DNA from: Actinobacteria bacterium 69-20
GTDB taxonomy: Bacteria; Actinomycetota; Actinomycetes; Mycobacteriales; Nakamurellaceae
Assembly (NCBI GenBank): GCA_001897425.1
Contig: MKSW01000033.1
Span: 525,776-589,775, forward strand
Direction of reading: 5' to 3'
DNA length: 64,000 bases
Below the pieces are notes generated by a model that was given only the letters and a program-made list of their open reading frames with translations, searched no databases and was not told the origin of the DNA. The position numbers and the translations under genes are program-made. Position 1 is the stretch's first letter; every line of letters begins with the position of its first letter. This document shows, one piece after another, positions 27,888 to 37,602 of the stretch.

Positions 27888-29243
27888 CTAGCGCTTCGGT
27901 CGACGGTTCGGCTTTTTGCCCGGTCGCGGCTTCGCGCCGGCCGGGGGCAGGAACTCACCGTTGAGTTGGGTCGAGCCGTTCGTCGAACCGCTCCCGCCGG
28001 GCGATTTCCCGGTGGCCGGTTTGCTGTTCGCGGGCTTCCCACCGGCCGACTTCCCGTCAGCAGGGGTACTAGCCACGGATTTCCCGTCAGAACCGTTGCG
28101 CGGCTTGCCTTTTGACGACTCTGCGCCGCGCGCACCGCCGCTCCCGTCGCTCCCGCCGGCAGCGCCGGAGCGCGTCGCGTCCTGACCTTTCGAGGCCGGT
28201 CCGCCCTTCGGTCCGCTCTTCGACGCCCCCTTGTCATCCGGCCCCGGATCGACGCCGTCGGCGACACGCAGGCTCGGCTTGATCGTGCCCGCCTTGGGGT
28301 CCCGCGACGGCCGCGCACCCGGCTTCGGGGTCGAGAACGACGTCGAATCTTTCGCCGCATCAACGACTTTCGCCTCTTCGGCCAGTTTTCTGTCCTGGAT
28401 GCGGTGCGCCACGAACAGCTGCCCGAACGTCCAGGTGTTGTTGGCCAGCCAGTAGAACAGCAGCGCTAGCGGGTAGAACGCGCCGATGAACAGCACGCCG
28501 AGCGGGAAGCCCCAGAGCATCAGCTTCTGCATGATCGCGGCCTGGCCACCGACTGCCGCTGTGCCGAGCTGCGCCTGCCGCGCGATCGACTTGCGCGACG
28601 ACAGATGTGTGGCGAACGCGGCCAGGATCATCAGCGGGATGCCGACCGCCAGCATCGTCGCGCGGTTCGAGCCCAGGTCCGCCAGCGACGTCACCAGCGG
28701 GTTGTTCGACGTCGCCGGCATCGTCAGATGCGCCGACAACGACGCCCCGCCGAACAGCAGCGCGTCGTGGAACGACGTGACGTCGCTAGCCGGGAAGAAG
28801 TAGTTGTTGATCGTGGTCGCGGGCAGGTCGGGCTTGGTCAGGTGCGGGTTGAAGGCGTAGATGAAGTTTCGCAGCACGTGGAACAACCCGATGAACGCCG
28901 GCGCCTGCAGCAGCGCCGGCAGGCAGGAGGCCAGCGGGTTGACCCCGGCCTCCTTGTTCAGCTTCATCATCTCTTCGGTGAGCCGCTGCCGGTCGTCCTT
29001 GTACTTCTCCCGGATCTTCTTCATCTCCGGTTGGATCGCCTGCATCTTGAGGCTGGCGTCCATCTGCTTCATGAACGGCTTGAACATGATCGCGCGCAGC
29101 GTGAACACCAGGAACATCACGGACAGCACCCAGGCCCACGGGTTCGAGTAGCCCATGAACGAGCCGAACACCTTGTGCCAGACCCACATGATCCCGGAGA
29201 CCGGGTAGTAGATGAAGTCGAGCGACCAGAAACTGAATGTCAC
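27888..29243 (-). CDS. yidC: Membrane protein insertase YidC
   Basis: This 451-residue Oxa1/YidC-type insertase has a membrane-embedded core: FIYYPVSGIMWVWHKVFG at the start, a cytoplasmic loop with MKKIREKYKDDRQRLTEEMM, and later hydrophobic segments around LGVLFIGAFYPLALLFYWL. It inserts proteins into the membrane with or without SecYEG. The basic, Gly/Ser/Lys-rich C-terminal tail of over 100 residues is long and low in complexity. I start at GTG 29243, which overlaps the yidD stop (GTGA) and follows GGGGAGAA. Confidence 0.95.
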   Translation of the reverse strand: MTFSFWSLDFIYYPVSGIMWVWHKVFGSFMGYSNPWAWVLSVMFLVFTLRAIMFKPFMKQMDASLKMQAIQPEMKKIREKYKDDRQRLTEEMMKLNKEAGVNPLASCLPALLQAPAFIGLFHVLRNFIYAFNPHLTKPDLPATTINNYFFPASDVTSFHDALLFGGASLSAHLTMPATSNNPLVTSLADLGSNRATMLAVGIPLMILAAFATHLSSRKSIARQAQLGTAAVGGQAAIMQKLMLWGFPLGVLFIGAFYPLALLFYWLANNTWTFGQLFVAHRIQDRKLAEEAKVVDAAKDSTSFSTPKPGARPSRDPKAGTIKPSLRVADGVDPGPDDKGASKSGPKGGPASKGQDATRSGAAGGSDGSGGARGAESSKGKPRNGSDGKSVASTPADGKSAGGKPANSKPATGKSPGGSGSTNGSTQLNGEFLPPAGAKPRPGKKPNRRPKR

Positions 29244-29779
29244 GCCGCGGTTCTCCCCGCACTCGGTGCGCAGGAGCCGCAACGCCGCGCAGTGTCGTCG
29301 GCGACATGCGTGCCGCCGCTGGTCTTTTCGGGTATGACGCTGTTCGCGACCGCACCACTGTCGCCATCGTCCCACCGACCGGGCGCATCCCGATCCGGGC
29401 CCGGCACGAGAACGCCGTCAACAACACCGTCATCGGCGATCCGAAGGCCGCCGGCACCGTCGGCACTGTGGGCACCGTCGGCGTGAACAGCGTTCTCGTC
29501 GGCGGCGGGCGGCACATACCGCCACCGGCCGCGCTCCGGCACCTTGTCGACCCCCCCGGAACTCCACGGGTTGCAGCGCAACAACCGCCAGACTGTGAGC
29601 AGTAGGCCCTTGATCGCGCCGTGCGTGCGCAGCGCGCCGACCGCGTAGGCGCTGCAGGTCGGGTAGTACCGGCAGGTCGCCGGCGTGTAGGGCGTGATGA
29701 ACTTCTGGTAGAAGCGGATCGGCAGGATCAGCAGCCAGGCGACCGGGCTCACTCGCCGCCGTGTCGCATCGTGTGCCAT
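29240..29779 (-). CDS. yidD: YidD membrane-protein insertion factor with long C-terminal tail
   Basis: The conserved part is residues 1-80, with PIRFYQKFITPYTPATCRYY, PTCSAYAVGALRTHGAIKGL and RLLRCNPWSSGGVDKVP, all diagnostic of YidD, a small membrane-associated helper of YidC. The family is usually about 70-115 residues; here a further 90-odd residues of Asp/Gly/Ala-rich sequence follow, containing ANSVIPEK encoded by an exact copy of the dispersed 19-bp repeat. The ATG at 29777-29779 overlaps the rnpA stop by one base and the stop overlaps yidC. Confidence 0.93.
   Translation of the reverse strand: MAHDATRRRVSPVAWLLILPIRFYQKFITPYTPATCRYYPTCSAYAVGALRTHGAIKGLLLTVWRLLRCNPWSSGGVDKVPERGRWRYVPPAADENAVHADGAHSADGAGGLRIADDGVVDGVLVPGPDRDAPGRWDDGDSGAVANSVIPEKTSGGTHVADDTARRCGSCAPSAGRTAA
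29329..29347 (-). repeat. Dispersed 19-bp repeat, copy 5 (19/19)
   Basis: On the plus strand CGGGTATGACGCTGTTCGC, the exact reverse complement of the consensus. It lies in the non-conserved tail of yidD. Confidence 0.8.
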
Positions 29780-30135
29780 CACCGCCTCCTCCGCCGCGCC
29801 GAGTCCAGGGCGGTGCCGACCGCGGAGCGAAGGTCCTCGCCCAGGCGTCCGCTCGATTCGCCCGCCGCTGCTGGTAACGCCCGGACGACCAGGTCGGTTC
29901 CCGCCGGCAGATCGCCCAGTGCCTCGCGGACCAGCGGACGCAGTCTTCTGGTCACGCGATGTCGGACCACCGAGTTGCCCACCTTCGCCGACACCACGAA
30001 TCCGGCTCGCGGACCCGCCGACCGGTCCGTCCGATAGAGATGTACGACGATGGTCCTCGACGCGCCACGGGCGCCGCGCCTCGTCGCCGCCGCGAAATCC
30101 GCCGCGGAACGCAGGCGAAACTCGGTCGGCAGCAT
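29779..30135 (-). CDS. rnpA: Ribonuclease P protein component
   Basis: The 118-residue basic protein has the RnpA features AGFVVSAKVGNSVVRHRVTR and RLRPLVREALGDLP, which bind the RNase P RNA and the 5' leader of pre-tRNA. It starts 14 bases after the rpmH stop and ends overlapping yidD, the universal rpmH-rnpA-yidD order. The start MLPTEFRLRSAADF matches the family; the open frame upstream of it covers rpmH in another frame. Confidence 0.95.
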   Translation of the reverse strand: MLPTEFRLRSAADFAAATRRGARGASRTIVVHLYRTDRSAGPRAGFVVSAKVGNSVVRHRVTRRLRPLVREALGDLPAGTDLVVRALPAAAGESSGRLGEDLRSAVGTALDSARRRRR

Positions 30136-30149
30136 CGCCGTGCTCGTCG

Positions 30150-30287
30150 TCAGGCAGACAGCGCTTCGCGGCCCTTGCGGCGACGCGCCGCAAGGATCGC
30201 GCGACCGGCGCGCGTTCGCATCCGCAACCGGAAGCCGTGCACCTTGGCGCGCCTGCGGTTGTTCGGCTGGAAGGTGCGCTTGCTCAC
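30150..30287 (-). CDS. rpmH: Ribosomal protein bL34
   Basis: The 45-residue basic protein reads [20 protein letters not shown] at its start and ends KGREALSA, a standard bL34 of the large ribosomal subunit. It starts with GTG at 30285-30287 after GGAGAGACC. It heads the minus-strand operon rpmH-rnpA-yidD-yidC-jag-rsmG-GNAT and is divergent from dnaA, as in nearly all bacteria. Confidence 0.97.
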   Translation of the reverse strand: MSKRTFQPNNRRRAKVHGFRLRMRTRAGRAILAARRRKGREALSA

Positions 30288-30884
30288 GGTTGGTCTCTCC
30301 AGTCGTTCCACGTATCAAGCCGGCGACCATCGCGTGGTCACCGTGCGGGTTCGTCGCTCGCCGTCCGCTGTACCGTCAACACCCGATCGAGCGAATGTTG
30401 GTGGGTTCCGGCGGCCGTCCTGTCGCCATCTCAACTGACCAAACGGGCAGCACAGATGGCCCACCAGGCGCGGGCACGACGTCTAGCGTACGGATCCGCA
30501 CGTGCCGACGCAAACCGAGCCTACCGGAGTCTTTTCCGACACGCCGACGACGATGCTTGCCATCGGCTTGCCACTTGTGGCAAGGACACGAAAGTTGCTA
30601 GCGTCGCGCCGAGCGTGACGGGATCTACGTCTGTACGGCGATACCACGGGCAGCCTGCCCGGCGGTTCCGTGACCTCACGAGTTGTCCAGATTGGGGATA
30701 ACTCGTGTGGATGGTATCGCTGCTACAGCGCGAGCCGTAGGCTTGCTGCGGCGGCAAGGCCGCTCGATCGGGCCCGACCGGCGGACCGGGCCGGCCGAGA
30801 CAACGGCGGTGCATGCCGGATCGGTGCGCGGTTTCACGTGTCAGCCGTACGCCACGACGGACACGTTTCAGGGGGAGGATCTGG
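30288..30884. promoter_or_regulatory. rpmH-dnaA divergent control region
   Basis: This 597-bp gap holds the promoters of rpmH (leftward) and dnaA (rightward). DnaA-box-like sequences cluster at 30683-30714: TTGTCCAGA (30683-30691), TGGGGATAA (30693-30701) and TGTGGATGG (30706-30714), consistent with dnaA autoregulation. A perfect inverted repeat, TTGCCACTTGTGGCAA, lies at 30568-30583, preceded by a direct repeat of its left half (CTTGCCA at 30556 and 30567). A half-conserved parS-like GTTTCACGTG is at 30831-30840. No gene was found. Confidence 0.7.
30568..30583. promoter_or_regulatory. 16-bp perfect inverted repeat, candidate operator
   Basis: TTGCCAC-TT-GTGGCAA, with an extra CTTGCCA half-site 11 bp upstream on the same helical face. 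The binding protein is unknown. Confidence 0.5.
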
Positions 30885-32549
30885 TTGTCCGAGGACGCCG
30901 TTGACCTCTCCGGTTCCATCTGGGCCGATGTTCAAACCACGCTCCGGCCACAGCTGACCCGCGCGCAGCAGACCTGGTTGTCCATCACGAGACCGATCGG
31001 CATGGTCGCCAACACCGTGCTGCTGGCGGCACCGTCGGACCTCGTGCGCGATGCCATTGAGCGTCAGCTCCGCGACACCGTGACGTCAGCGTTCTCAGAC
31101 CGCCTCGAGATGTCGGTATCGCTCGCCGTCACTACGGATGCGACGCTCACCGATGACGCCCCGACGGCAGCGGTCGATGGAACAGCGGTCGATGGAGCAA
31201 CACCGTCGATGGCTGGCTCGGCGGCCGGGTCGGTCGGCGGCCCGGTGGGTAGCTTGGCCGAACAGAACCTCGCCGAGCAGGACGGTGCCGCCGGAATGAC
31301 GAGCACCCACCCGGCGTCGGCACCGCTTCCCGGCCCGCCGGACGGGCTGTCGACCGGACTGTCGGGCGGGAACCCTTACGCCGCAGTCGCGGACGCGGCC
31401 GACACGGACCTCGACGACGTGGATTCCTACTCCTACACCCCGCCCGTCGGGCGCTCGGCGAGCGTGTGGAGCACCACTCGGCCGCCGGCCGGCTCGGCGC
31501 TGCCCAACCCCGCGCACAGCCGGCTCAACGACAAGTACACCTTCGACACGTTCGTCATGGGCGGTTCCAACCGCTTCGCGCACGCCGCGGCGATCGCGGT
31601 CGCCGAGGCCCCGGCGCAGAGCTACAACCCGCTGTTCATCTGGGGGGATTCCGGACTCGGCAAGACGCACCTGCTGCACGGCATCGGCCACTACGTGCAG
31701 AAGCTCTACCCGGCGGCCCGGGTGCGGTACGTGTCCAGCGAGGAGTTCACGAACGAGTTCATCAACTCGCTGCGCGACGACCGCAAGGAGGCCTTCCGCC
31801 GTCGCTACCGCGAGGTTGACGTGCTGCTGCTCGACGACGTGCAGTTCCTCGAGGGCAAGGAAGGCACCCAGGAGGAGTTCTTCCACACGTTCAACACGCT
31901 CTACAACGCCAACCGGCAGATCGTGATCTCCTCCGACCGCCCGCCCAAACGCCTGGAGACGCTGGAGGACCGGGTCCGCACCCGGTTCGCGTGGGGGCTC
32001 ATCACCGACATCCAGCAGCCCGACCTGGAGACGCGCATCGCGATCCTGCGCAAGAAGGCGTCGTTGGACCGGATGAACGTGCCGGACGACGTGCTGGAGT
32101 TCATCGCCGGCCGGATCGAGCGCAACATCCGCGAGCTGGAGGGCGCCCTGATCCGGGTGACGGCGTTCGCCTCGCTCAACCAGCAGTTGGTGGACCTGTC
32201 GCTCGCCCAGGTCGTGCTCCGCGACCTGATCCACGACGCCACCGTCGGCGATATCGATGCCGCGACCATCATGGCGGTGACCGCCGAGTACTACTCGCTG
32301 TCCCTCGACGACCTGTGCGGCCCGAGCAAGACGAAGAACATCGCCGGCGCCCGGCAGATCGCCATGTATCTGTGCCGCGAGCTCACCGAACTCACCCTGC
32401 CGGCGATCGGCAAGACCTTCGGCGGCCGCGACCACACCACGGTGATGCACGCCGCGAAGAAGATCCGTGCGGAGATCACCGAGCGCCGGCAGACCTACGA
32501 ACACGTCCAGGAACTCACCGCCCGCATCCGCGACCGGATCCGCCCGTAG
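30885..32549 (+). CDS. dnaA: Chromosomal replication initiator DnaA
   Basis: The 554-residue DnaA has a DnaB/DiaA-contact N-domain, a long Asp/Gly/Ala-rich domain II, the AAA+ domain with Walker [10 protein letters not shown] near 254 and Walker B LLLDDVQF, and a C-terminal domain with the DNA-binding signature [12 protein letters not shown] near 514. It binds DnaA boxes in oriC and opens the origin. Translation probably starts at TTG 30885, which follows GGGGGAGG and gives a family-like N-terminus. The domain II linker is long compared with mycobacterial DnaA. Confidence 0.97.
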   Translation: MSEDAVDLSGSIWADVQTTLRPQLTRAQQTWLSITRPIGMVANTVLLAAPSDLVRDAIERQLRDTVTSAFSDRLEMSVSLAVTTDATLTDDAPTAAVDGTAVDGATPSMAGSAAGSVGGPVGSLAEQNLAEQDGAAGMTSTHPASAPLPGPPDGLSTGLSGGNPYAAVADAADTDLDDVDSYSYTPPVGRSASVWSTTRPPAGSALPNPAHSRLNDKYTFDTFVMGGSNRFAHAAAIAVAEAPAQSYNPLFIWGDSGLGKTHLLHGIGHYVQKLYPAARVRYVSSEEFTNEFINSLRDDRKEAFRRRYREVDVLLLDDVQFLEGKEGTQEEFFHTFNTLYNANRQIVISSDRPPKRLETLEDRVRTRFAWGLITDIQQPDLETRIAILRKKASLDRMNVPDDVLEFIAGRIERNIRELEGALIRVTAFASLNQQLVDLSLAQVVLRDLIHDATVGDIDAATIMAVTAEYYSLSLDDLCGPSKTKNIAGARQIAMYLCRELTELTLPAIGKTFGGRDHTTVMHAAKKIRAEITERRQTYEHVQELTARIRDRIRP

Positions 32550-32575
32550 GTCCGCGGCTCGCTCGGCTTCGCTAC

Positions 32576-32594
32576 CGGATATGACGCTGTTCGC
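32576..32594 (-). repeat. Dispersed 19-bp repeat, copy 6 (18/19)
   Basis: On the plus strand CGGATATGACGCTGTTCGC, 26 bp after the dnaA stop within oriC. Confidence 0.75.
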
Positions 32595-32753
32595 CGCCGG
32601 CCACGCCCGGCGGGATGCCCGTTTGCGGGAGCTACATCCGTTGTGACCGGCATCACCACGCCTATGCACAGTATGTGGATAACCATGTGGATCGATGGGG
32701 ATAACCGGTGACACCGTCCCCCGGGTCCGAGGTATCCACACCCCGGCGCGGAC

Positions 32754-32772
32754 ACACACAGCGTCATGCACG
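32754..32772 (+). repeat. Dispersed 19-bp repeat, weak copy (14/19)
   Basis: Contains ACAGCGTCAT and lies between the two DnaA-box groups of oriC. Confidence 0.35.
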
Positions 32773-33077
32773 TTCCATCCCGAGCAGCGACACGCCTGAC
32801 GTCCAGCGCCGACGCTCGATATCCACACCATCCACACCGCCTACTACATCTTCGGTATTTCTCTCTTCAGTGATTCCTTTGGAACTAGCCATGGGGACAA
32901 CCGCGACGCCGGAGGGCCGTGCGGAGGCGTGGACGCCCACAGAATCCGACCCGGAGATGACCCGGAGATGACGCGCCGCCGATTTGGTCGTACCGTGAGA
33001 CGCCGCAGTGTCTTCACGACCGTGTTCATGGCGGCGGTCGTGCGTGATGACGTGCCACGCCAGCGAAGGGAGCACCC

Positions 33078-34205
33078 ATGAAGTTCCGCGTCGCCCGCGA
33101 GGATCTCGCCGACGCCGTGGCGTGGGTCGCCCGGTCACTGCCCAGCCGTCCGCCCGTGCCGGTGTTGGGCGGAATCCTGCTCCAGGTCGACGGGGACGTG
33201 CTGTCCGTCGCCGGATTCGACTACGAGGTGTCGACCCGCGCAGAAGTCGCGGTGGACGCCGAGACCGGCGGCAAGGTGCTGGTGTCCGGTCGGCTGCTCG
33301 CGCAGATCACCTCGGCGTTGCCGCCCAAGCCGGTGGACGTGGAGGTCGACGGGGCGAAGGTCGCGATCCGGTGTGGATCGGCGCGGTTCTCGCTGCCGAC
33401 GATGCCGGTCGACGACTACCCGGCGCTGCCGGAGATGCCCGAGGCGTCCGGCACCGTGTCGGCGGCCCAGTTCGCCGAGGCCGTGGCGCAGACCGCCGTC
33501 GCGGCCGGCCGGGACGACACATTGCCGATGCTCACCGGGATCCGCATGGAGATCGAGGGCGACCGGCTCACGCTCGCCGCGACCGACCGGTTCCGGCTGG
33601 CCGTGCGGGAGCTCGGCTGGACCCCGGGCAGCGCGAGCATGTCCACGGCGGTGCTGGTACCGGCGAAGACGCTCGCCGACACGGCACGCAGCTTGGCCGG
33701 GGACACCGAGGTGACCATCGCCCTGGGCGACGGGCTGATCGGGCTGCAGGGCGGCGGCCGGCGCACCACCGTGCGGCTGCTCGACGTGGAGTTCGTGAAG
33801 TACCGCTCGCTGCTGCCGACGGAGCACACGACCACGGTCGAGGTTCCGGTGGCGGAGCTGTCCGAGGCGATCAAACGCGTGGCGCTGGTCACCGATCGGG
33901 GGCATCACCTGCGGATGCAGGTCTCCGACGGAACGCTGGGGCTGGCCGCCGGCGGGGACGACGAGGGCAGCGCGGAGGAGGAGCTCGCCGTGTCGGCGGA
34001 CGGGGCGGAACTGCTCATCGCGTTCAACCCGGGCTACCTGCTGGACGGGCTGTCGGTGCTGCGCACCGATGCCGTGCGGCTGGCATTCACCACGCCCGCG
34101 CGGCCGGCGCTGCTGCTGCCTGTATCGGACGACGGGGACTCGAAGAACGGCTCGGCCGAGCCAGCGTACCGGTACCTGGTGATGCCCGCGCGGCTGCCGG
34201 GCTGA
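33078..34205 (+). CDS. dnaN: DNA polymerase III beta sliding clamp
   Basis: This 375-residue clamp has the three repeated domains of DnaN, starting MKFRVAREDLADAVAWVARS and ending YRYLVMPARLPG, the conserved C-terminal beta-strand. It forms a ring around DNA and tethers polymerase and repair proteins. GAAGGGAG precedes the ATG. It begins the plus-strand replication operon after oriC. Confidence 0.97.
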   Translation: MKFRVAREDLADAVAWVARSLPSRPPVPVLGGILLQVDGDVLSVAGFDYEVSTRAEVAVDAETGGKVLVSGRLLAQITSALPPKPVDVEVDGAKVAIRCGSARFSLPTMPVDDYPALPEMPEASGTVSAAQFAEAVAQTAVAAGRDDTLPMLTGIRMEIEGDRLTLAATDRFRLAVRELGWTPGSASMSTAVLVPAKTLADTARSLAGDTEVTIALGDGLIGLQGGGRRTTVRLLDVEFVKYRSLLPTEHTTTVEVPVAELSEAIKRVALVTDRGHHLRMQVSDGTLGLAAGGDDEGSAEEELAVSADGAELLIAFNPGYLLDGLSVLRTDAVRLAFTTPARPALLLPVSDDGDSKNGSAEPAYRYLVMPARLPG

Positions 34206-34405
34206 GTCGCGGCAAGACTCGGTGCGGGTGCCGGACTCGGTCCTGGCCTCGCACGTCACGCGAGTTTTGTATGCGCGACGTGCGCCCAGGCACCGCGGAG
34301 GTGCGGCGTCGTCATACCCGCCTAGATCCGCCGATGACGGGCGGGCGGACACCGGTCGGGGCTACCGTCGATGATGCACATATCGGACGACGGGAAGGTG
34401 ACGAG

Positions 34406-35311
34406 ATGCGGATCGGATTGATCGGACTCGGCAAGATGGGCGCGAATATGGCCGAGCGCCTGCGGCAGGCCGGACACGAGGTGGTCGGCTATGACCGAAA
34501 TCCGGACGCGCCGCGCACCGTCGCCTCGATCCAGGACATGGTGGCTGCGCTCGAGAAGCCGCGCGTTGTCTGGATTATGGTCCCGGCCGGGAAGCCCACG
34601 CACGCGACCGTCACCGAGCTGACCGGGCTGCTGGAAGCCGGCGACATCATCATCGACGGCGGGAACTCCCGCTACACCGAGGACCAGGCGCACGCGGCGG
34701 CCGCCGCGACGCACGGCATCCGGTACATCGACGCGGGCGTCTCCGGCGGCGTGTGGGGGCTCGAGGAGGGCTACGCGCTGATGGTCGGCGGCGAGGCGGA
34801 CACCGTCGCGCACGTGCAGCCGATCTTCGACGCGCTGAAGCCCGCGGGCAACGGCGGCTTCGTGCATGCCGGACCGGTTGGCGCCGGCCACTTCACGAAG
34901 ATGGTGCACAACGGCATCGAATACGGCATCATGCAGGCCTACGGCGAGGGCTACGAGCTGATGAAAGCCTCCGAGCTGGTGCCGGACGCGGACAAGGTGA
35001 TCGCGTCCTGGCAGGAGGGCACGGTGATCCGGTCCTGGCTGCTCGACCTGCTGGTGCGGGCGCTGGCCGCTGATCCTGGCCTCACCGCGATCCGGGACTA
35101 CGCGCAGGACTCCGGTGAGGGCCGATGGACCATCGAAGCGGCCATTGAGCACGCGGTGCCGCTGCCGGTGATCACCGCGGCACTGTTCGCGAGATTCGCG
35201 TCCCGGCAAGAGGTTTCGGTGGCGACGAAGGTGGTGGCGGCGCTCCGGCAGCAGTTCGGCGGGCATGCGGTCGGCGCGGCCGGCTCGGACGCGCCGGTGC
35301 CGATCAGCTAA
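34406..35311 (+). CDS. gnd: 6-phosphogluconate dehydrogenase, decarboxylating (short form)
   Basis: The 301-residue enzyme has the Rossmann motif GLGKMGANM at its start, [11 protein letters not shown] and the catalytic Lys in [12 protein letters not shown]. It should convert 6-phosphogluconate to ribulose 5-phosphate. This short type, without the C-terminal tail of the 470-residue enzyme, is often NAD-preferring. Its place between dnaN and recF is shared by Streptomyces, Nocardia and relatives but not M. tuberculosis. GGGAAGGTGACGAG precedes the ATG. The 200-bp gap before it carries only the 3' half of the dispersed repeat (CGTCATACCCG, 34310-34320). Confidence 0.93.
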   Translation: MRIGLIGLGKMGANMAERLRQAGHEVVGYDRNPDAPRTVASIQDMVAALEKPRVVWIMVPAGKPTHATVTELTGLLEAGDIIIDGGNSRYTEDQAHAAAAATHGIRYIDAGVSGGVWGLEEGYALMVGGEADTVAHVQPIFDALKPAGNGGFVHAGPVGAGHFTKMVHNGIEYGIMQAYGEGYELMKASELVPDADKVIASWQEGTVIRSWLLDLLVRALAADPGLTAIRDYAQDSGEGRWTIEAAIEHAVPLPVITAALFARFASRQEVSVATKVVAALRQQFGGHAVGAAGSDAPVPIS

Positions 35312-35363
35312 GTCGGTTGTGTGGTGCGGTTGGGCAGGGACGTCAAGGAAGGGTGGTGGCGAG

Positions 35364-36494
35364 GTGTACCTGCGGCACCTGTCGCTGGTCGACTTCCGCT
35401 CCTGGCCCGCCGCAGAGCTTCCACTCGGCCCCGGACCCACCGCCCTGATCGGCCACAACGGCGCCGGTAAAACGAATCTCGTCGAAGCGGTCGGCTACCT
35501 GGCGACCCTCGCCTCGCACCGGGTGGCTGCCGACGCCCCGCTCATCCGGCGCGGTGCCGAGCGCGCCCTGGTGCGTGCGGCCGTCGTGTCGGCCGGCCGG
35601 GAGCTGACCGTTGAGGTCGAGTTGACGGCCGGCAAGGCCAACCGGGCACGCATCAACCGCGCCCCGCAACGCCGTGCCCGGGACATCCTGGGAATCGTCC
35701 GCACGGTGCTCTTCGCGCCGGAAGACCTCGCCCTGGTGCGCGGCGACCCGACCGACCGGCGCCGCTTCCTGGACGAACTGTTGGTGATGCGCGCGCCGCG
35801 GCTGGCCGCCGTCCGGTCCGACTACGACAAGATCCTGCGCCAGCGATCCACCCTGCTGAAGTCCGCCGGCGCCGCCCGCAGGTCCGGCTCGGAGCTGTCC
35901 ACCCTCGACGTGTGGGACGAGCACCTGGCCACCACCGGCGCGGAACTGCTCGCCGCGCGCCTCACGCTGACCGACGAGCTGGCGCCGCATGTCGCCTCCG
36001 CCTACCGCCGGATCGCGCCCGGGAACGACGCGGCCGCCATCCGCTACCGGTCCTCGCTGGGGGACGCCGTCGACCCCGCCGAACGCGACCCGGCGGCGCT
36101 CGCCGCAGCGCTGCGCGCGGCGATGGTGCAGCTTCGGCCCAGCGAGCTCGATCGCGGCGTGTGCCTGGTCGGGCCGCACCGCGACGACCTGGACATCGAA
36201 CTCGCCGACGGGCCGGCGAAAGGCTATGCGTCGCACGGGGAATCGTGGTCGTTGGCGTTGTCGTTGCGGCTCGCGTCGTTCGACCTGCTGCGCGGCGACG
36301 GTGTGGAACCGGTGCTGGTGCTCGACGACGTGTTCGCCGAACTCGACTCCTCCCGGCGCGCGATGTTGGCCGGGATCGCGCAGGGCGCCGAGCAGGCGTT
36401 GATCACCGCGGCCGTCGCCTCCGATGTGCCCGCCGAATTTTCGGGTATGACGATGTGTGTGGCCGATGGTCGGCTCGAAAGTTCGCAGGCATGA
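35364..36494 (+). CDS. recF: DNA repair ATPase RecF
   Basis: The 376-residue SMC-like ATPase has Walker [10 protein letters not shown] at 31-39 and the signature plus Walker B near the end ([11 protein letters not shown]). With RecO and RecR it loads RecA at gaps. It starts with GTG 35364 after AAGGAAGGG. The stop overlaps the next start (ATGA). A weak copy of the dispersed repeat lies in the last 20 codons (encoding SGMTMC). Confidence 0.96.
   Translation: MYLRHLSLVDFRSWPAAELPLGPGPTALIGHNGAGKTNLVEAVGYLATLASHRVAADAPLIRRGAERALVRAAVVSAGRELTVEVELTAGKANRARINRAPQRRARDILGIVRTVLFAPEDLALVRGDPTDRRRFLDELLVMRAPRLAAVRSDYDKILRQRSTLLKSAGAARRSGSELSTLDVWDEHLATTGAELLAARLTLTDELAPHVASAYRRIAPGNDAAAIRYRSSLGDAVDPAERDPAALAAALRAAMVQLRPSELDRGVCLVGPHRDDLDIELADGPAKGYASHGESWSLALSLRLASFDLLRGDGVEPVLVLDDVFAELDSSRRAMLAGIAQGAEQALITAAVASDVPAEFSGMTMCVADGRLESSQA
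36442..36460 (-). repeat. Dispersed 19-bp repeat, weak copy (15/19)
   Basis: On the plus strand CGGGTATGACGATGTGTGT, near the 3' end of recF. Confidence 0.4.
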
Positions 36495-37141
36495 CGGGCG
36501 GCCGTGACATCGCCGACGGTGATTCCCGCGGCGACCCCCTTGGCAGCCCCCGCGCGGGCTCGCGCCGCATACCCGACGAGACCCCTGACACTACAAAGGG
36601 TTTGGGCTCTGCGAAGGGGGCCGATCTGGCCCGGGAGGCGCTGGACGCCGCCAAGGCTCGAAATGCGGCAGCCCGGAACGCGGCGGCCCGGGCCGGGAAG
36701 CGCACCAGCGGGTCCGGTGCGGCGGCCGCCGGCGTGTCGCGACGGCTCCAGCGGCGCCGGTGGTCCGGGCCCGGCACCGACCGCGCCAGAGATCCGCAGC
36801 TGCTCGCGGACACCGTCGGCTCGTGGCTCTCGGCCGCCGGCGCCGGCCGAGAGATCGTCAAGGCATCGGTGTTCGCGCGCTGGGCCGATATCGTCGGCGC
36901 GGACATCGCCGCCCATGCCTCGCCGGTGTCGCTCGTCGACGGTGAGCTTGTGTTGCAGGCCGAATCCACCGCATGGGCCACCCAGCTGCGACTGCTCGCC
37001 CCCGGCATGATCACCAAGATCAACGCGGCCGTAGGCCGCGGCACGGTGACCCGGATCCGCACCCGCGGGCCTGCCGGGCCGAGCTGGCGCTTCGGCAACC
37101 GGCACGTTCCGGGCCGCGGGCCGCGAGACACCTACGGCTGA
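36491..37141 (+). CDS. DUF721 (DciA-like) protein, Rv0004 position
   Basis: The 216-residue protein has a disordered basic N-terminus and a C-terminal DUF721 domain ([20 protein letters not shown], then [20 protein letters not shown]). DUF721 proteins related to DciA help load the replicative helicase, and the mycobacterial Rv0004 lies in the same place. ATG 36491 overlaps the recF stop. Its 3' end overlaps the convergent PIN toxin gene by ten bases. Confidence 0.9.
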   Translation: MTGGRDIADGDSRGDPLGSPRAGSRRIPDETPDTTKGLGSAKGADLAREALDAAKARNAAARNAAARAGKRTSGSGAAAAGVSRRLQRRRWSGPGTDRARDPQLLADTVGSWLSAAGAGREIVKASVFARWADIVGADIAAHASPVSLVDGELVLQAESTAWATQLRLLAPGMITKINAAVGRGTVTRIRTRGPAGPSWRFGNRHVPGRGPRDTYG

Positions 37142-37584
37142 AACCCGCCTGCCGCGAACGGGTTTCGCACCGTCACCCCGCCGATCGCCTGACCGTTGTT
37201 CAGATCCTCCGACCAGAGCATGGTGCAGCCCAAGGCGGCCGCACTGGTGAGGATCATGGCGTCCCAGAACGAGAGTTGTGCGGTTTCGGCGAGTCCGGTA
37301 GCGGCGAGCACGTCCGCCGGGTTCGGATTATGCGTCGGCCACAGCGCAAGTGCGCGGATCTGGCTCCGAGCCCGATCCGCGGGCAATGGTCGATCCAGCT
37401 TGCGGGTGGCGTTCGTGTAGAACTCCTGCATCACCTGGATGCTGGTGGCGCCCTTCCGATGCACCGTCACGTGTTTGACCAGGTCTTTCGCTACACGGTG
37501 CTTCTCGCCGGCGGTGACGTCATGCAGATACAAGAGGACGTTGCTGTCGACGAACTCGAGTCCATCCGTGATCCCGGACGTCAC
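37132..37584 (-). CDS. PIN-domain ribonuclease toxin (VapC-like)
   Basis: The 150-residue PIN protein shows the four acidic positions of the active site: Asp13 in FVDSNVLLYL, Glu in VMQEFYTN, Asp in SFWDAMIL and Asp in WSEDLNNG. VapC toxins cleave RNA, often tRNA or rRNA. It lies 18 bases after its antitoxin on the same strand and looks intact. The pair separates DUF721 from gyrB, which are adjacent in related genomes, so it is an insertion. Its 3' end overlaps the convergent DUF721 gene. Confidence 0.9.
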   Translation of the reverse strand: MTSGITDGLEFVDSNVLLYLHDVTAGEKHRVAKDLVKHVTVHRKGATSIQVMQEFYTNATRKLDRPLPADRARSQIRALALWPTHNPNPADVLAATGLAETAQLSFWDAMILTSAAALGCTMLWSEDLNNGQAIGGVTVRNPFAAGGFQP

Positions 37585-37602
37585 CGTGCCACGCCCGCCG
37601 TG

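Larger units (their letters stand above)
32550..33077. other. oriC: Chromosomal origin of replication, oriC
   Basis: The 528-bp dnaA-dnaN gap contains a cluster of DnaA boxes: TGTGGATAA (32674-32682, perfect), TGTGGATCG (32686-32694), TGGGGATAA (32696-32704), GTATCCACA (32732-32740), ATATCCACA (32819-32827) and CCATCCACA (32828-32836). An AT-richer stretch at 32839-32890 is the likely unwinding element. The boxes face inward from two groups, a common actinomycete layout. Two copies of the dispersed 19-bp repeat, one strong and one weak, lie in this gap. Confidence 0.92.
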
